Source: Candidatus Magasanikiibacteriota bacterium
GTDB taxonomy: Bacteria > Patescibacteriota > Patescibacteriia > Magasanikbacterales > GWA2-37-8
Direction: 5' to 3'
DNA length: 36,598 nt
Assembly: GCA_009694865.1 (NCBI GenBank)
Contig: SICD01000007.1
Location: forward strand, 1 to 36,598
Shown: positions 25,286-33,605 of the stretch, one piece after another
Layout of the letters: each line of letters starts with the position of its first letter
How positions within the stretch are numbered: the first letter of the stretch is position 1
Position numbers and translations under genes: made by a program
The notes under the pieces: model-generated
The model's database searches: none
What the model was told of the DNA's origin: nothing
Seen by the model: only the letters and a program-made list of their open reading frames with translations

Positions 25286-25314
25286 TTGACAAAAGTTAAA
25301 AAAAGTTTTAGAGT
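25286..25314 (+). promoter_or_regulatory. sigma70-type promoter of GC-rich gene B
   Basis: TTGACA (25286-25291), 17-base spacer, TAGAGT (25309-25314), 12 bases after the preceding terminator. Confidence 0.7.
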
Positions 25315-25356
25315 GCATGCAAACAACGACCCTTAAATGGGTACGTGAGGTGAAGA

Positions 25357-25662
25357 ATGGATGACATCGGCATTGTCCCCTGCCCCTGGTGCCAGTGCGG
25401 CTACTGCCGCGTTCTCATGGTGGGCAATCTGTTCATCGGCCCGCCCTTCCACACACTCGCTGGAGGTCTCGAAACCTACGAGGGACTCCTGGAAGCCCAC
25501 GGTCGGATCACGATCTCGGATGAGGAGCTCAAGCAGCTCCGCGACCAGATTCAGGCCGAAGATTACGCCCAGCCGGCGACCACGACCCCGCCCGCCAACG
25601 TCACGATCTTCGTGAGCCCCATCCGCAAGGTCATCGTCTGGGGGCCGCGACTGGTGTCGTGA
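25357..25662 (+). CDS. GC-rich orphan protein with CxxC motifs (101 aa), paralogue B
   Basis: Not recognised. GAGGTGA precedes the ATG by six bases counted from GAGG. Its N-terminus has CPWCQCGYC, a dense Cys cluster that could bind zinc or iron-sulphur, then VLMVG, PF and GL in the same order as the protein at 24547-24930. A charged helix (DEELKQLRDQIQAED) and a Thr/Pro linker lead to a short beta-like end (VTIFVSPIRKVIVWG). High G+C (36 of 60 bases at 25501-25560). It has its own promoter and terminator. Confidence 0.72.
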   Translation: MDDIGIVPCPWCQCGYCRVLMVGNLFIGPPFHTLAGGLETYEGLLEAHGRITISDEELKQLRDQIQAEDYAQPATTTPPANVTIFVSPIRKVIVWGPRLVS

Positions 25663-25750
25663 GAGTTGTTGTTTATCCCATCTCGGGATCCACGCGTCCC
25701 GTTCTGGGACTCAAGGAGGGGTGCCCTTCGCGACACCTTCGCGACACCCT

Positions 25751-25789
25751 AAAAACAGTCCCGAATACTCGGGACTGTTTTTATTTTTT
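25751..25789 (+). terminator. strong intrinsic terminator of GC-rich gene B
   Basis: AAAAACAGTCCCGA-ATAC-TCGGGACTGTTTTT then ATTTTTT: a 14-base perfect stem, usable in both directions. Confidence 0.9.
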
Positions 25790-25797
25790 ATCAACAC

Positions 25798-25826
25798 TTG
25801 ACAAGTTCAATTCCCACCTCTACAAT
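25798..25826 (+). promoter_or_regulatory. sigma70-type promoter of the candidate RNA
   Basis: TTGACA (25798-25803), 17-base spacer, TACAAT (25821-25826). Confidence 0.75.
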
Positions 25827-25832
25827 GGAAAG

Positions 25833-26050
25833 CGAATTAAAAAATATTTTTTCTTCGACTACACTGCGAAAGAGTTGATGTTTTAACCGAACAGAATGCT
25901 AAAAAACATTTCTCTCTTTTACCACTAAAACATCTTCGATGTTTTTTGGTAACGTTTTCTAGCTTCGGCTCGTTAGCTAAAACATGCAGGTCTTCTCGCA
26001 GTGTAGTCGGTGAAAAAGAACAAAAATTCGCCCCTCCCGGCGAATTTTTT
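25833..26050 (+). ncRNA. candidate structured small RNA (about 218 nt)
   Basis: Lies between a good promoter and a strong terminator, with no SD-led or otherwise convincing ORF. The ends are tied by a perfect 14-base stem (CGACTACACTGCGA at 25856-25869 with 25996-26009). Inside, ATGTTTTA (25878-25885) pairs TAAAACAT (25978-25985). A hairpin at 25919-25952 joins TTACCA/TGGTAA and AAAACATC/GATGTTTT around TTC. The AAAACAT/ATGTTTT element occurs about five times, so alternative folds are possible. It does not look like tmRNA, RNase P RNA, SRP RNA or a 6S RNA I could recognise. ftsK follows but has its own -10 region. Confidence 0.65.
26024..26050 (+). terminator. intrinsic terminator of the candidate RNA
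   Basis: AAATTCGCC-CCTCCC-GGCGAATTT with six T residues at 26045-26050. Confidence 0.85.
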
Positions 26051-26140
26051 GAATGTCAAATCAAGCTCAAAATCCAAATCACAGGTTTGTATTTTGGTCA
26101 TTGGAATTTTATTTGGCATTTGACATTGGGATTTTGGATT
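26051..26140. repeat. AT-rich interleaved inverted repeat before ftsK
   Basis: AATGTCAAAT and AAAATCCAAAT on the left are matched by ATTTGACATT and ATTTTGGATTT on the right, in the order a-b-a'-b', so the arms cannot all nest. The unit resembles a dispersed AT-rich element rather than a gene. Confidence 0.6.
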
Positions 26141-26146
26141 TTTTTA

Positions 26147-26155
26147 TGCTATACT
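26147..26155 (+). promoter_or_regulatory. extended -10 promoter of ftsK
   Basis: TGCTATACT (TG-N-TATACT). A weak -35, TTGGGA, lies 18 bases upstream. The leader to the ATG is about 58 bases. Confidence 0.5.
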
Positions 26156-26219
26156 AATTACAATTACTTCTCACGCCAGTGATGATTGTTTTCGGTTAGA
26201 TTATTAATATCAAATTTTC

Positions 26220-28532
26220 ATGCCCTACCCTCGTTACCCGCGTCGGCGCCGCAAAGTTACTTGGTACGAACGCGTTAACCCCAACCCGGAAATTAACCAG
26301 GGAGTTTTAGCGGTGATTCTTTTAATTGTTGGAGTTTTGAGCATTTTAAGTTTTTTTGGGGCGGCGGGCGTGGCCGGCCAATTTATTGACTCTTTGCTCG
26401 CGCTGGTTTTTGGGCAGGTACGCTATTTGTTTCCGCTTATTTTAATTGTTAATGCGATTCTTCTTATCAAAGATTTGGAATATGAATACCGATCTACTCA
26501 TCTTTTGGGAGCGACCTTGTTTTTTTTAAGTTGTAACGGCCTGATTCACTTGGGGAAACCGGTTACTGAAATGGTCAGTGCGGCTATGCAGGGCAACGGC
26601 GGCGGCTTAGCGGGCCTTATTTTGGCCTGGCCTCTCATAACCTATATTGGCTACTGGGGCGCGTTTGTAATTCTGGTGGGACTGTTTATTTTAGCGACTA
26701 TTTTTTTATTCAACACCTCGCTCGCGACCATTGTTAACCTCCACAAAAAATTCTTTCTGGCACTGGGCTTTTTGGGGAATACCCTTATCGCGCTAGTTAA
26801 TTCTTTCCAAAAAAAGCGCGCGGCTAAATTAACTATTCGCGGCGATTACCAAACAGGTCGGCCCGATACTGGTGAAACAATGCCGGAATCAGACAGCGAT
26901 AATGCTGACACCGATGAAGAGACCCGCGTTTTTGAACATAAGACAATGGCGCGCCAGGAAGCGTCTGAAGAGGAAGAGGGCGCTGAAGCGGTCGTGGAAG
27001 ATACTCTACCCGATGGTGAGATTATGAAGATAAAACCCGCTCCGATAGTGTACCGCGCTTTGCCGAGCTTGGATCTTTTGCACACCTCAAAAAGCAAACC
27101 CAGCGCCGGTGATATTAAAGGTAACGCCCAAGTAATTAAAGACACCCTACGAAATTTTGGTATTGAAGTAGATATGGGCGAGATACGAGTAGGCCCTACG
27201 GTAACGCAATATTCACTTAAGCCATCGGCGGGAATCAAGCTCACGCGCATTACGGGCTTGGCTAATGACTTGGCGCTCTCTTTAGCCGCCCACCCCATTC
27301 GTATTGAAGCGCCCATTCCGGGACAATCGTTGGTTGGCATTGAAGTGCCTAACCAAAAAGTGGCTACAGTAACCTTGCGCGAACTATTAGAGAGCCCTGA
27401 ATTTAAAGTGCGCGAACATAATATGATGATCGCGATTGGTAAAGACGTGGCGGGCAAAGTATGGTTCGCAGGGCTACCCAAAATGCCCCACTTGCTTATT
27501 GCCGGCACCACTGGTTCGGGCAAAACCGTGTGTATTAATACCGTGATTTTAAGCCTTCTTTTTCAAAATACCCCCGAGACGCTCCGTATGATAATGGTGG
27601 ATCCTAAACGAGTGGAGCTGACACTATATAATGGTATTCCCCATTTGCTCACACCAGTGATTACCGACGCGCTGAAAACGGTGAACGCCTTAAAGTGGAC
27701 GATTGGCGAGATGGATCGGCGTTTTGACGTGCTTTCGGCGGCGGGCAAACGCGATATCGCGTCTTATAATAAAACCGCGGCGGAAAAATTGCCCTACATT
27801 GTGTTTGTAATCGACGAATTGGCAGATCTTATGGCAATGGCCGGCAACGAAGTGGAGGCGGGCATTATCCGCATCGCGCAAATGGCGCGCGCGGTTGGCA
27901 TTCATTTAATTGTGGCTACGCAACGGCCGAGCGTGGAAGTGATTACCGGTCTTATGAAGGCTAATATTCCGGCACGCATTGCTTTTTCAGTAGCTTCCAT
28001 TGTGGATTCGCGCACTATTTTAGATTGCCAAGGAGCCGACAAACTGCTGGGGCGCGGCGACATGTTGTTTTTAACCGCGGAGCTATCTAAACCTAAACGC
28101 CTCCAAGGCGCGTATATTTCGGAAGAAGAAATGAAAAATGTGGTTGAATATTTAAAAGGCGACGAACCGCCCAGTTACGATGAATCCATTGTTTCCAAGT
28201 CGAACGAACGAAGTGGCACCATAAATATGTTTGGCGGACCCAGCGATGATCATGACCCGCTGTTTGATGAAGCCAAGCGAGTGGTGATAGAATCGGGTAA
28301 GGCTAGCGCCTCGTTACTCCAGCGCCGCATGAAGGTGGGTTATGCTAGGGCCGCTCGGCTCTTGGATGAATTGGAAGAGAGTGGTATAGTAGGGCCGGCT
28401 GATGGCGCTAAACCGCGAGAATTATTCACCGAACATTTGCGCCCCTCGGAAGAAGAAATTCCCGCCGATGAACAGACGATGGACGCGGGAGGGACGGTGT
28501 TTGATGAAACGCCAGAAGAAAAACCAGAATAA
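26220..28532 (+). CDS. ftsK: FtsK/SpoIIIE DNA translocase
   Basis: 770 residues. It pumps DNA at the division septum to resolve chromosomes. The N-terminus has about four membrane helices (roughly 24-170), then an acidic linker rich in Glu/Asp (about 215-265). The motor follows: alpha/beta domain, Walker A GTTGSGKT at 429-436 and Walker B VFVIDELADLM. The ATQRPSVEVITG segment is also present. The C-terminal winged-helix gamma domain (DEAKRVVIESGKAS...RRMKVGYARAARLLDELE) reads orienting DNA sequences. Complete and of normal bacterial length. No Shine-Dalgarno site. The RodZ-like gene starts 6 bases after its stop. Confidence 0.97.
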   Translation: MPYPRYPRRRRKVTWYERVNPNPEINQGVLAVILLIVGVLSILSFFGAAGVAGQFIDSLLALVFGQVRYLFPLILIVNAILLIKDLEYEYRSTHLLGATLFFLSCNGLIHLGKPVTEMVSAAMQGNGGGLAGLILAWPLITYIGYWGAFVILVGLFILATIFLFNTSLATIVNLHKKFFLALGFLGNTLIALVNSFQKKRAAKLTIRGDYQTGRPDTGETMPESDSDNADTDEETRVFEHKTMARQEASEEEEGAEAVVEDTLPDGEIMKIKPAPIVYRALPSLDLLHTSKSKPSAGDIKGNAQVIKDTLRNFGIEVDMGEIRVGPTVTQYSLKPSAGIKLTRITGLANDLALSLAAHPIRIEAPIPGQSLVGIEVPNQKVATVTLRELLESPEFKVREHNMMIAIGKDVAGKVWFAGLPKMPHLLIAGTTGSGKTVCINTVILSLLFQNTPETLRMIMVDPKRVELTLYNGIPHLLTPVITDALKTVNALKWTIGEMDRRFDVLSAAGKRDIASYNKTAAEKLPYIVFVIDELADLMAMAGNEVEAGIIRIAQMARAVGIHLIVATQRPSVEVITGLMKANIPARIAFSVASIVDSRTILDCQGADKLLGRGDMLFLTAELSKPKRLQGAYISEEEMKNVVEYLKGDEPPSYDESIVSKSNERSGTINMFGGPSDDHDPLFDEAKRVVIESGKASASLLQRRMKVGYARAARLLDELEESGIVGPADGAKPRELFTEHLRPSEEEIPADEQTMDAGGTVFDETPEEKPE

Positions 28533-28538
28533 ATTTTT

Positions 28539-29258
28539 ATGTCGGTTTTTTGTTACAAAAATTTGCCACCGGCGGTGCGTTTAGGAGAACGACTGCGGCA
28601 GCGCCGGGAAGACCAAGGGCTAACTATTGAGTCGGCGAGCTTAAAAACACGTTTGCCGCAAAAATTTCTAACCGCCATGGAGAGTGGCGCATTTTACGAT
28701 TTGCCAAAAGCCAAAGCCTATCGCTTGGCCTATATAAAAGAATACGCCGAGGTGCTGGGGCTGGACCGCGATGGAATAGTCCGTCAAATGATTAAAGAAG
28801 CTGGTCTTGAAGATGCCCCTCAAATTCACCCGACAATCGGCCCGCGTTATTTCCCCTTCGCCTCCCTCATGGGCGCGGCCCGAACTATTTGCGGCATCGG
28901 CGGCATTGTTCTATTGGCGGGATATTTGGCCTGGCAGGTGGCCGGCATTGTTCAGCCCCCACATCTTTTGGTATTTTCACCGGACGAAGGAACGATCGTG
29001 AACGACCGGAGCATCATAATACAAGGCACTGCCACGGGGGCGGCTCGTCTTACTGTGAATGAGCAAAATATTATGGTGAACGAACAAGGCATTTTTATAA
29101 CAAATCTTGATTTGACACCCGGGGTTAACACCATTACCATTTCGGCTAGTAAAAAGTATGGAAAAACCACCACCATTGTGCGCCATATTGTCGTTCGCCC
29201 TGGCAAAGGTTTGGTGGGCTTGAATATAAATTCAAATAATGATAAGGTGGGGTTGTAA
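28539..29258 (+). CDS. RodZ-like helix-turn-helix membrane protein
   Basis: 239 residues. An N-terminal HTH_25/RodZ-type domain (about 14-72, RLGERLRQRREDQGLTIESAS...FLTAMESG) is followed by one membrane helix (about 112-136, GIGGIVLLAGYLAW). The outer part is a short Ig-like or PEGA-like beta domain (about 145-218, FSPDEGTIV...TVNE...GVNTITISAS). RodZ links the cytoskeleton protein MreB to cell-wall growth; whether this protein does so is inferred. It starts 6 bases after ftsK, so the two are cotranscribed; recA follows. Confidence 0.88.
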   Translation: MSVFCYKNLPPAVRLGERLRQRREDQGLTIESASLKTRLPQKFLTAMESGAFYDLPKAKAYRLAYIKEYAEVLGLDRDGIVRQMIKEAGLEDAPQIHPTIGPRYFPFASLMGAARTICGIGGIVLLAGYLAWQVAGIVQPPHLLVFSPDEGTIVNDRSIIIQGTATGAARLTVNEQNIMVNEQGIFITNLDLTPGVNTITISASKKYGKTTTIVRHIVVRPGKGLVGLNINSNNDKVGL

Positions 29259-29331
29259 TGAAGGTGAAAGTTAAAAAGTTGAAAGTTTATAAAGTCAGGT
29301 GACTTTGAACTTTGAACTTTATAACTTTGAA
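29258..29331. repeat. AAGTT/AACTT heptamer repeat between the RodZ-like gene and recA
   Basis: Repeats of AAAGTTGAAAGTTTATAAAGT on the left are inverted as ACTTTGAACTTTGAACTTTATA on the right around CAGGTGAC. It ends 9 bases before the recA ATG and leaves no room for a Shine-Dalgarno site. Confidence 0.65.
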
Positions 29332-29340
29332 CTAATACTT

Positions 29341-30429
29341 ATGCCCAAAATATCGGAGGAGGTACAGCAGAAGTTAAAGGCCGCCGAGAGCGCAATTGAC
29401 CAAATTAAAACCCGCTTTGGAGAGGGCGCTATTATGCGGTTTGGGGAATCTAAAGCCATGCAGGTAGACGCGGTTTCAACGGGCTGTTTGTCGGTAGATA
29501 TTGCTCTGGGCGTGGGCGGCGTACCACGCGGCCGCGTGATTGAAATTTATGGTCCGGAGGCCAGCGGTAAAACCACGCTGGCCCAGCACATTGTGGCGGA
29601 AGTGCAGAAGTTAGGGGGCATCGCGGCATTTATTGACGCGGAACACGCGCTCGATCCCGACTATGCTAAAAAAATTGGTGTAAAAATTGACGAACTTTTA
29701 ATTTCACAACCAGACACGGGTGAACAAGCCCTAGAAATTTTGGAAACACTCGTGCGCTCGAACGCGGTGGACGTGGTGGTGGTGGATTCGGTGGCCGCAC
29801 TCGTGCCCAAAGCCGAAATTGAAGGTGACATGGGGGACAGTCACATGGGTTTACAAGCGCGTTTAATGAGCCAAGCATTGCGAAAGCTCACCGGAGTGGT
29901 AAGTAAATCCAAAACCATTGTTATTTTCATCAACCAGACCCGCATGAAAATTGGCATTGTGTTTGGCAACCCCGAGACGACGACTGGTGGTATGGCTTTA
30001 AAATTTTATTCGTCAGTCCGAATTGAAATTCGTCGCGCGGCGCAAATTAAGCAAGCCGAAAAAATTATTGGCAACCGCGTAAAAGTAAAAGTGGTAAAAA
30101 ATAAAGTGGCCGCGCCATTTCGCACTTGTGAATTTGACATTATGTACAACGAGGGCATTTCGGTTTCGGGCGATGTCCTCGACACGGGTGTGGTGTATAA
30201 AGTGATTGATAAAAAAGGCAACTCCTATACTTTTATAACTGGCGGAGAGGAAATAAAACTTGGGGTGGGTCGCGAAGCGGTGAAACGCTATTTAAAAGAA
30301 AATCCAAAATTACTCAAAAAAATTCAGGAGCAGGTGTGGGAAGTGGTTAAAAAAGGTGAGCCGCCGGAAGAGGAGATGCCCGCCGGAGGTGCCGAGGGAG
30401 ATGAAGTGCCGCCGCCGTTGGCAGAATAA
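29341..30429 (+). CDS. recA: recombinase RecA
   Basis: 362 residues. It forms filaments on single-stranded DNA, drives strand exchange and triggers SOS-type responses. Walker A is GPEASGKT at 71-78; [44 protein letters not shown] and the loop INQTRMKIG...GNPETTTGG are all present. The frame opens 14 codons earlier, but those codons translate the upstream repeat, so ATG 29341 ([10 protein letters not shown]) is the start. The C-terminal tail is acidic and Pro-rich, as usual. Followed by a strong terminator. Confidence 0.98.
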   Translation: MPKISEEVQQKLKAAESAIDQIKTRFGEGAIMRFGESKAMQVDAVSTGCLSVDIALGVGGVPRGRVIEIYGPEASGKTTLAQHIVAEVQKLGGIAAFIDAEHALDPDYAKKIGVKIDELLISQPDTGEQALEILETLVRSNAVDVVVVDSVAALVPKAEIEGDMGDSHMGLQARLMSQALRKLTGVVSKSKTIVIFINQTRMKIGIVFGNPETTTGGMALKFYSSVRIEIRRAAQIKQAEKIIGNRVKVKVVKNKVAAPFRTCEFDIMYNEGISVSGDVLDTGVVYKVIDKKGNSYTFITGGEEIKLGVGREAVKRYLKENPKLLKKIQEQVWEVVKKGEPPEEEMPAGGAEGDEVPPPLAE

Positions 30430-30446
30430 AAAAATATTTGGTGTAG

Positions 30447-30478
30447 GGGCGTCCCGCATTCGTGGGGCGCCCTTTTTT
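30447..30478 (+). terminator. intrinsic terminator of recA
   Basis: GGGCGTCCC-GCATTCGT-GGGGCGCCC followed by TTTTTT. Confidence 0.85.
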
Positions 30479-30544
30479 CTTTTTCATTACTATATATCCA
30501 CCCCTTAGCAACTATTCCGTTCTTTCCAACAACGCACTATCACT

Positions 30545-30628
30545 TGTCATCCTGAGTCGGAGCGAAGGATCCCTCTCACCGTCATTTTGGCCAAGTGAAA
30601 GGGATTCTTCGTTTCACTCAGAATGACA
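30545..30628. repeat. TCATTCCGAG-family repeat (first of an inverted pair)
   Basis: Arms TGTCATCCTGAG and CTCAGAATGACA with inner GGATCCCT and GGGATTC. The next copy at 30724 is its inverse. The 470 bases between recA and the lipoprotein gene hold only the terminator, these repeats, a promoter and one hairpin. Confidence 0.8.
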
Positions 30629-30658
30629 ATTGGAAAGAACTGAATAGCACAACGAACA

Positions 30659-30687
30659 TTGACCCACACATCAATTAACGCTATACT
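30659..30687 (+). promoter_or_regulatory. sigma70-type promoter between inverted repeats
   Basis: TTGACC (30659-30664), 17-base spacer, TATACT (30682-30687). It would transcribe the second repeat and then the copper-cluster lipoprotein gene. Confidence 0.65.
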
Positions 30688-30723
30688 TTCTTTCACAATG
30701 AACTCATACAGGGTTTCGCCAAT

Positions 30724-30805
30724 TGTCATTCTGAGTGAAACGAAGAATCTAGTTCGGCAAGCCATTTTGAGCGACCTAGATCCTTCGCTCTGACTCAGGA
30801 TGACA
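30724..30805. repeat. TCATTCCGAG-family repeat (second of an inverted pair)
   Basis: Near-perfect inverse of 30545-30628, giving a composite palindrome of about 260 bases. Confidence 0.8.
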
Positions 30806-30833
30806 GGCCAAAAATTTTTGTCAATTTTTGGCC
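30806..30833. promoter_or_regulatory. hairpin GGCCAAAAAT/ATTTTTGGCC before the lipoprotein gene
   Basis: Ten-base perfect arms around an eight-base loop, 67 bases before the lipoprotein ATG. It may be an operator or an RNA hairpin in the leader. Confidence 0.45.
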
Positions 30834-30899
30834 ACGTTGAGCCAACGGTGGTGATAACACTAAATGAGTTCAATCCTATTCGTTTTATTTAAGCCTCCT

Positions 30900-31778
30900 A
30901 TGAAAAAACACTTCTTTACATCATTGCCGCTTTTCCTCCTCGTGCTCGGGGCAGGCTGTGCTACAACCACTCCCCATCCTCCTCTAGAACACGCCGTGTA
31001 TGGCGAAGGCAGCGAACACATAACGATCGCCTCCGGCGCGGTGTTGGCGGGGTCGCGTGTGGCGTTGGTAAAAAACAACAACTTACAGCCCGGCCTGGTT
31101 AATTTTAAATTTAAGTTGTATGGAATGCGAAGGCAGGAATTAACGGCTGATGATTTAAAAATTGAGCATGAAAAAAAAATGCACTTTATTCTGGCGCGCA
31201 ATGACGCGACAAATTTTCAGCATCTTCACCCGGAATATTTAAATAATTCCTGGAGCGTTACCACAACGATTGCGGTGGCGGGGCAATATGAGTTGTATGT
31301 GGACATTGCGCCAGTCACGGAGCCGGCGGTAGTGTGGCGCGTGCCGGTACTCATTGGCGGACCAACCGCTAACGCCATTCCACCTACCCCAAACGCTGAT
31401 CATAGCGATGTAGACGGCGATACCCATGCCAAGCTTGTGATAGAAGAACCACTGATGACGAACAAAGAAACCTTGTTGACGTTTGTGGTCACAAAAAATA
31501 AGCAACCAGCTATAATTGATCCCTACCTCGGGGCGTATGGCCATGTGGTGCTGTTGCGCCACAGCCACCCGGACGATTTTTTTCACGTCCACCCCCTTAC
31601 CGAACAAAAACCATTGAACGGCGAAGTGCAATTTTCCGCCCTTTTCCCCTCGGCCGGACGCTACACTATTTTTGCTCAGCTCAACATTGACGGCGTGGTA
31701 AAAACCTTTCCGATTACAGTTGATGTTGGGGATTCTGACCGGCCAGCGGCAACAGAATCGGAGCATATGGTGCGCTAA
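30900..31778 (+). CDS. probable copper-cluster lipoprotein with two HxHP domains
   Basis: 292 residues from ATG 30900; an upstream in-frame ATG at 30864 would precede the signal peptide and is rejected. A signal sequence (LFLLVLGAGC, Cys20) suggests a lipoprotein on the outer face of the membrane. Two similar beta-sandwich-like domains follow, each with a His motif: FQHLHP (106-111) and FFHVHP (227-232). The first also has KMHFILARND, the second HVVLLRHSHP. These domains are seen near copper transporters, so metal binding is plausible but inferred. First gene of the cluster ending in CopA. Confidence 0.8.
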   Translation: MKKHFFTSLPLFLLVLGAGCATTTPHPPLEHAVYGEGSEHITIASGAVLAGSRVALVKNNNLQPGLVNFKFKLYGMRRQELTADDLKIEHEKKMHFILARNDATNFQHLHPEYLNNSWSVTTTIAVAGQYELYVDIAPVTEPAVVWRVPVLIGGPTANAIPPTPNADHSDVDGDTHAKLVIEEPLMTNKETLLTFVVTKNKQPAIIDPYLGAYGHVVLLRHSHPDDFFHVHPLTEQKPLNGEVQFSALFPSAGRYTIFAQLNIDGVVKTFPITVDVGDSDRPAATESEHMVR

Positions 31779-31821
31779 ATGTTGTTTGCGGGCTGATCTT
31801 TCTAAGCTAATCTTTCTAATC

Positions 31822-31850
31822 TTGATCTATTTCTAGTAACGTACTATACT
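31822..31850 (+). promoter_or_regulatory. sigma70-type promoter giving a nearly leaderless mRNA
   Basis: TTGATC (31822-31827), 17-base spacer, TATACT (31845-31850). The ATG at 31860 is only 9 bases past the -10 box. Confidence 0.65.
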
Positions 31851-31859
31851 ACTTTTAGT

Positions 31860-32273
31860 ATGAAGCGATCTTTTGCGAAACAACTTTCCCAAGTCACCGC
31901 CATTCTGCTCACAACCATTTTTATAATGGTAAGTGTTTTTGGTTTATTCTGCCTTGGCATGAGCCTGGAACAAGGAATGAGTATGAGCGATTGCCCGCTT
32001 ATGGGGGCAACATCGGCGATGTGCCCCATGAAAATTTTGGACCACATTAGCATATGGCAAAAATTATTTACGGCAATTACTCCGTCACTGACGTTACTGG
32101 CGATTGCGCTTAGCGCGGTATTCTCTTGCTGGCAGTTACTGTTTGATCATGATCCGCCTGACATTGCCCTGCGATTAAAAAAATATCAGAAAACACACCT
32201 CGGATTTAGATTATATAATTTTTTGCTTCATATTTTTGCACGAGGAATTGTGCAACCAAAACTTTTTGCCTAG
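31860..32273 (+). CDS. Met/Cys-rich two-helix membrane protein
   Basis: 137 residues with two membrane helices (about 12-33 and 72-95). The loop between them, facing outward if the basic N-terminus is inside, is full of soft-metal ligands: MSLEQGMSMSDCPLM and SAMCPM, including C45 and C55 and repeated Met. This pattern fits copper(I) binding, in keeping with its neighbours. I do not recognise a named family. The C-terminal tail is basic and cytoplasmic. Its mRNA is probably leaderless. Confidence 0.72.
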   Translation: MKRSFAKQLSQVTAILLTTIFIMVSVFGLFCLGMSLEQGMSMSDCPLMGATSAMCPMKILDHISIWQKLFTAITPSLTLLAIALSAVFSCWQLLFDHDPPDIALRLKKYQKTHLGFRLYNFLLHIFARGIVQPKLFA

Positions 32274-32298
32274 TGATTTTACGATTGGGAAGAGCGTC

Positions 32299-32388
32299 TG
32301 TCATCCCGAGCGAGGCTTCATAGCCGACGAGGGATCTCTGTCCGTCGTTTGGTGAGCCAGAGATTCCTCACATTCGTTCGGAATGACA
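32299..32388. repeat. TCATTCCGAG-family palindromic repeat
   Basis: Arms TGTCATCCCGAGCGA and TCGGAATGACA; inner GGGATCTCTG and CAGAGATTCC. It lies in the 160-base gap before the TauE/SafE gene. Confidence 0.8.
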
Positions 32389-32433
32389 ACGACGTACTTG
32401 TGCCATCATTTTTTTCACTAGGTTTTTTATTTT

Positions 32434-33594
32434 ATGACTTCTCAACAAAATCAAAATTGTGAACTCCCCATCGCGCGGCGACCATCACTTCTTAAGTTGA
32501 TTGGGTTGTTTGCGCTGGTCCTGATCCTGGGGAAACTACTCTCAGCTCTTGGCCTCTTCCACACCAGTTTTACGTTTGGCGCTGGCATGAGCTTGGGGGC
32601 GATTTTTGTGATTGGGCTCGTGGCAGCCAGTTCATCGTGCATTGCGGTGACGGGTGGACTTTTGCTCTCGAGCGCGGCAAAATTTAATGAACGATTCCAG
32701 TCCACCAAAAAATTCGGGCGGATGCGACCGGTGCTCTTATTTATTGTTGGGCGGGTTGTTGGTTATGCTGTGCTCGGCGGAGTGTTGGGAATGGTTGGTG
32801 GTTTCTTGACGCCGTCGCCACTCATCACCGGACTGATTACACTCGCGGCGGCCAATTATATGTTTATCATGGGGCTCGACATGCTCGGCCTGGCGCCAAA
32901 CTGGCTTAAGTCAAGAATGATTCACTGGCCAAAATGGCTGGGGCGACGCGTTTTCAAACTGGAAACTAAAGAACATGCGTTGGCACCGTTCTTTTTAGGT
33001 GCCGGGACGTTTTTCTTGCCGTGTGGGTTTACGCAAGCCCTCCAACTTTACACTTTGACGACGGGAAGTTTTTGGACTGGCGCCGCGAGCTTGGGAGTAT
33101 TCGCGCTCGGGACCGCGCCGGCACTCTTTACCCTGGGCTTAGCATCGAACGCGCTTAAAGGCAAAGCGGGAAAATTCTTCTTCCAATTCTCGGGAGCGCT
33201 GGTTGTGGTCTTGGGCTTATGGAATATGCAAAATGGACTGACGATTCTGGGGTACCCGCTAAATTTTGGCGGATCAACCACCCGGGCAGCTGTGACGAGC
33301 GACCAGAATGTGACGATTGCGGGCAATACTCAAGTGGTTAAAATGAAAGTTGACACGTCGAGTGGCGGCTATCTCCCGAGCCATTTTACCGTTAAAGCTG
33401 GCATACCCGTGCGGTGGGAGGTGGACGCGACCCAAGCGGCCGGTTGCGCGAGCGTGTTGGCGTCACGCCAACTAAAATTGCAAAAATTTTTAACGCCCGG
33501 GTTAAATGTTATTGAATTTACCCCAACCGGACAGGGCGAAATCGCCTTTAATTGTTCTATGGGAATGTATCGAGGATCATTTACCGTACTTTAA
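32434..33594 (+). CDS. TauE/SafE-type membrane protein fused to a cupredoxin domain
   Basis: 386 residues. The first 275 or so form about six to seven membrane helices of the COG2836/UreH-like TauE/SafE group, with two membrane Cys in DsbD-like settings: C69 (SSSCIAV) and C197 (FLPCGFTQ). Residues about 300-386 form a cupredoxin-like beta domain with C338 (AAGCAS), C374, M376 and M378 (NCSMGM), a likely copper site. The family often sits beside CopA-type pumps and is linked to copper or thiol handling. The CopA gene follows 11 bases later, so the two are cotranscribed. Confidence 0.87.
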   Translation: MTSQQNQNCELPIARRPSLLKLIGLFALVLILGKLLSALGLFHTSFTFGAGMSLGAIFVIGLVAASSSCIAVTGGLLLSSAAKFNERFQSTKKFGRMRPVLLFIVGRVVGYAVLGGVLGMVGGFLTPSPLITGLITLAAANYMFIMGLDMLGLAPNWLKSRMIHWPKWLGRRVFKLETKEHALAPFFLGAGTFFLPCGFTQALQLYTLTTGSFWTGAASLGVFALGTAPALFTLGLASNALKGKAGKFFFQFSGALVVVLGLWNMQNGLTILGYPLNFGGSTTRAAVTSDQNVTIAGNTQVVKMKVDTSSGGYLPSHFTVKAGIPVRWEVDATQAAGCASVLASRQLKLQKFLTPGLNVIEFTPTGQGEIAFNCSMGMYRGSFTVL

Positions 33595-33605
33595 ACTCGT
33601 TATAT

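Noticed and set aside
25659-26182. Small plus-strand ORFs between the GC-rich gene and ftsK
   Set aside because: They run through a terminator, a promoter and the stem-loops of the candidate RNA and have no start signals.
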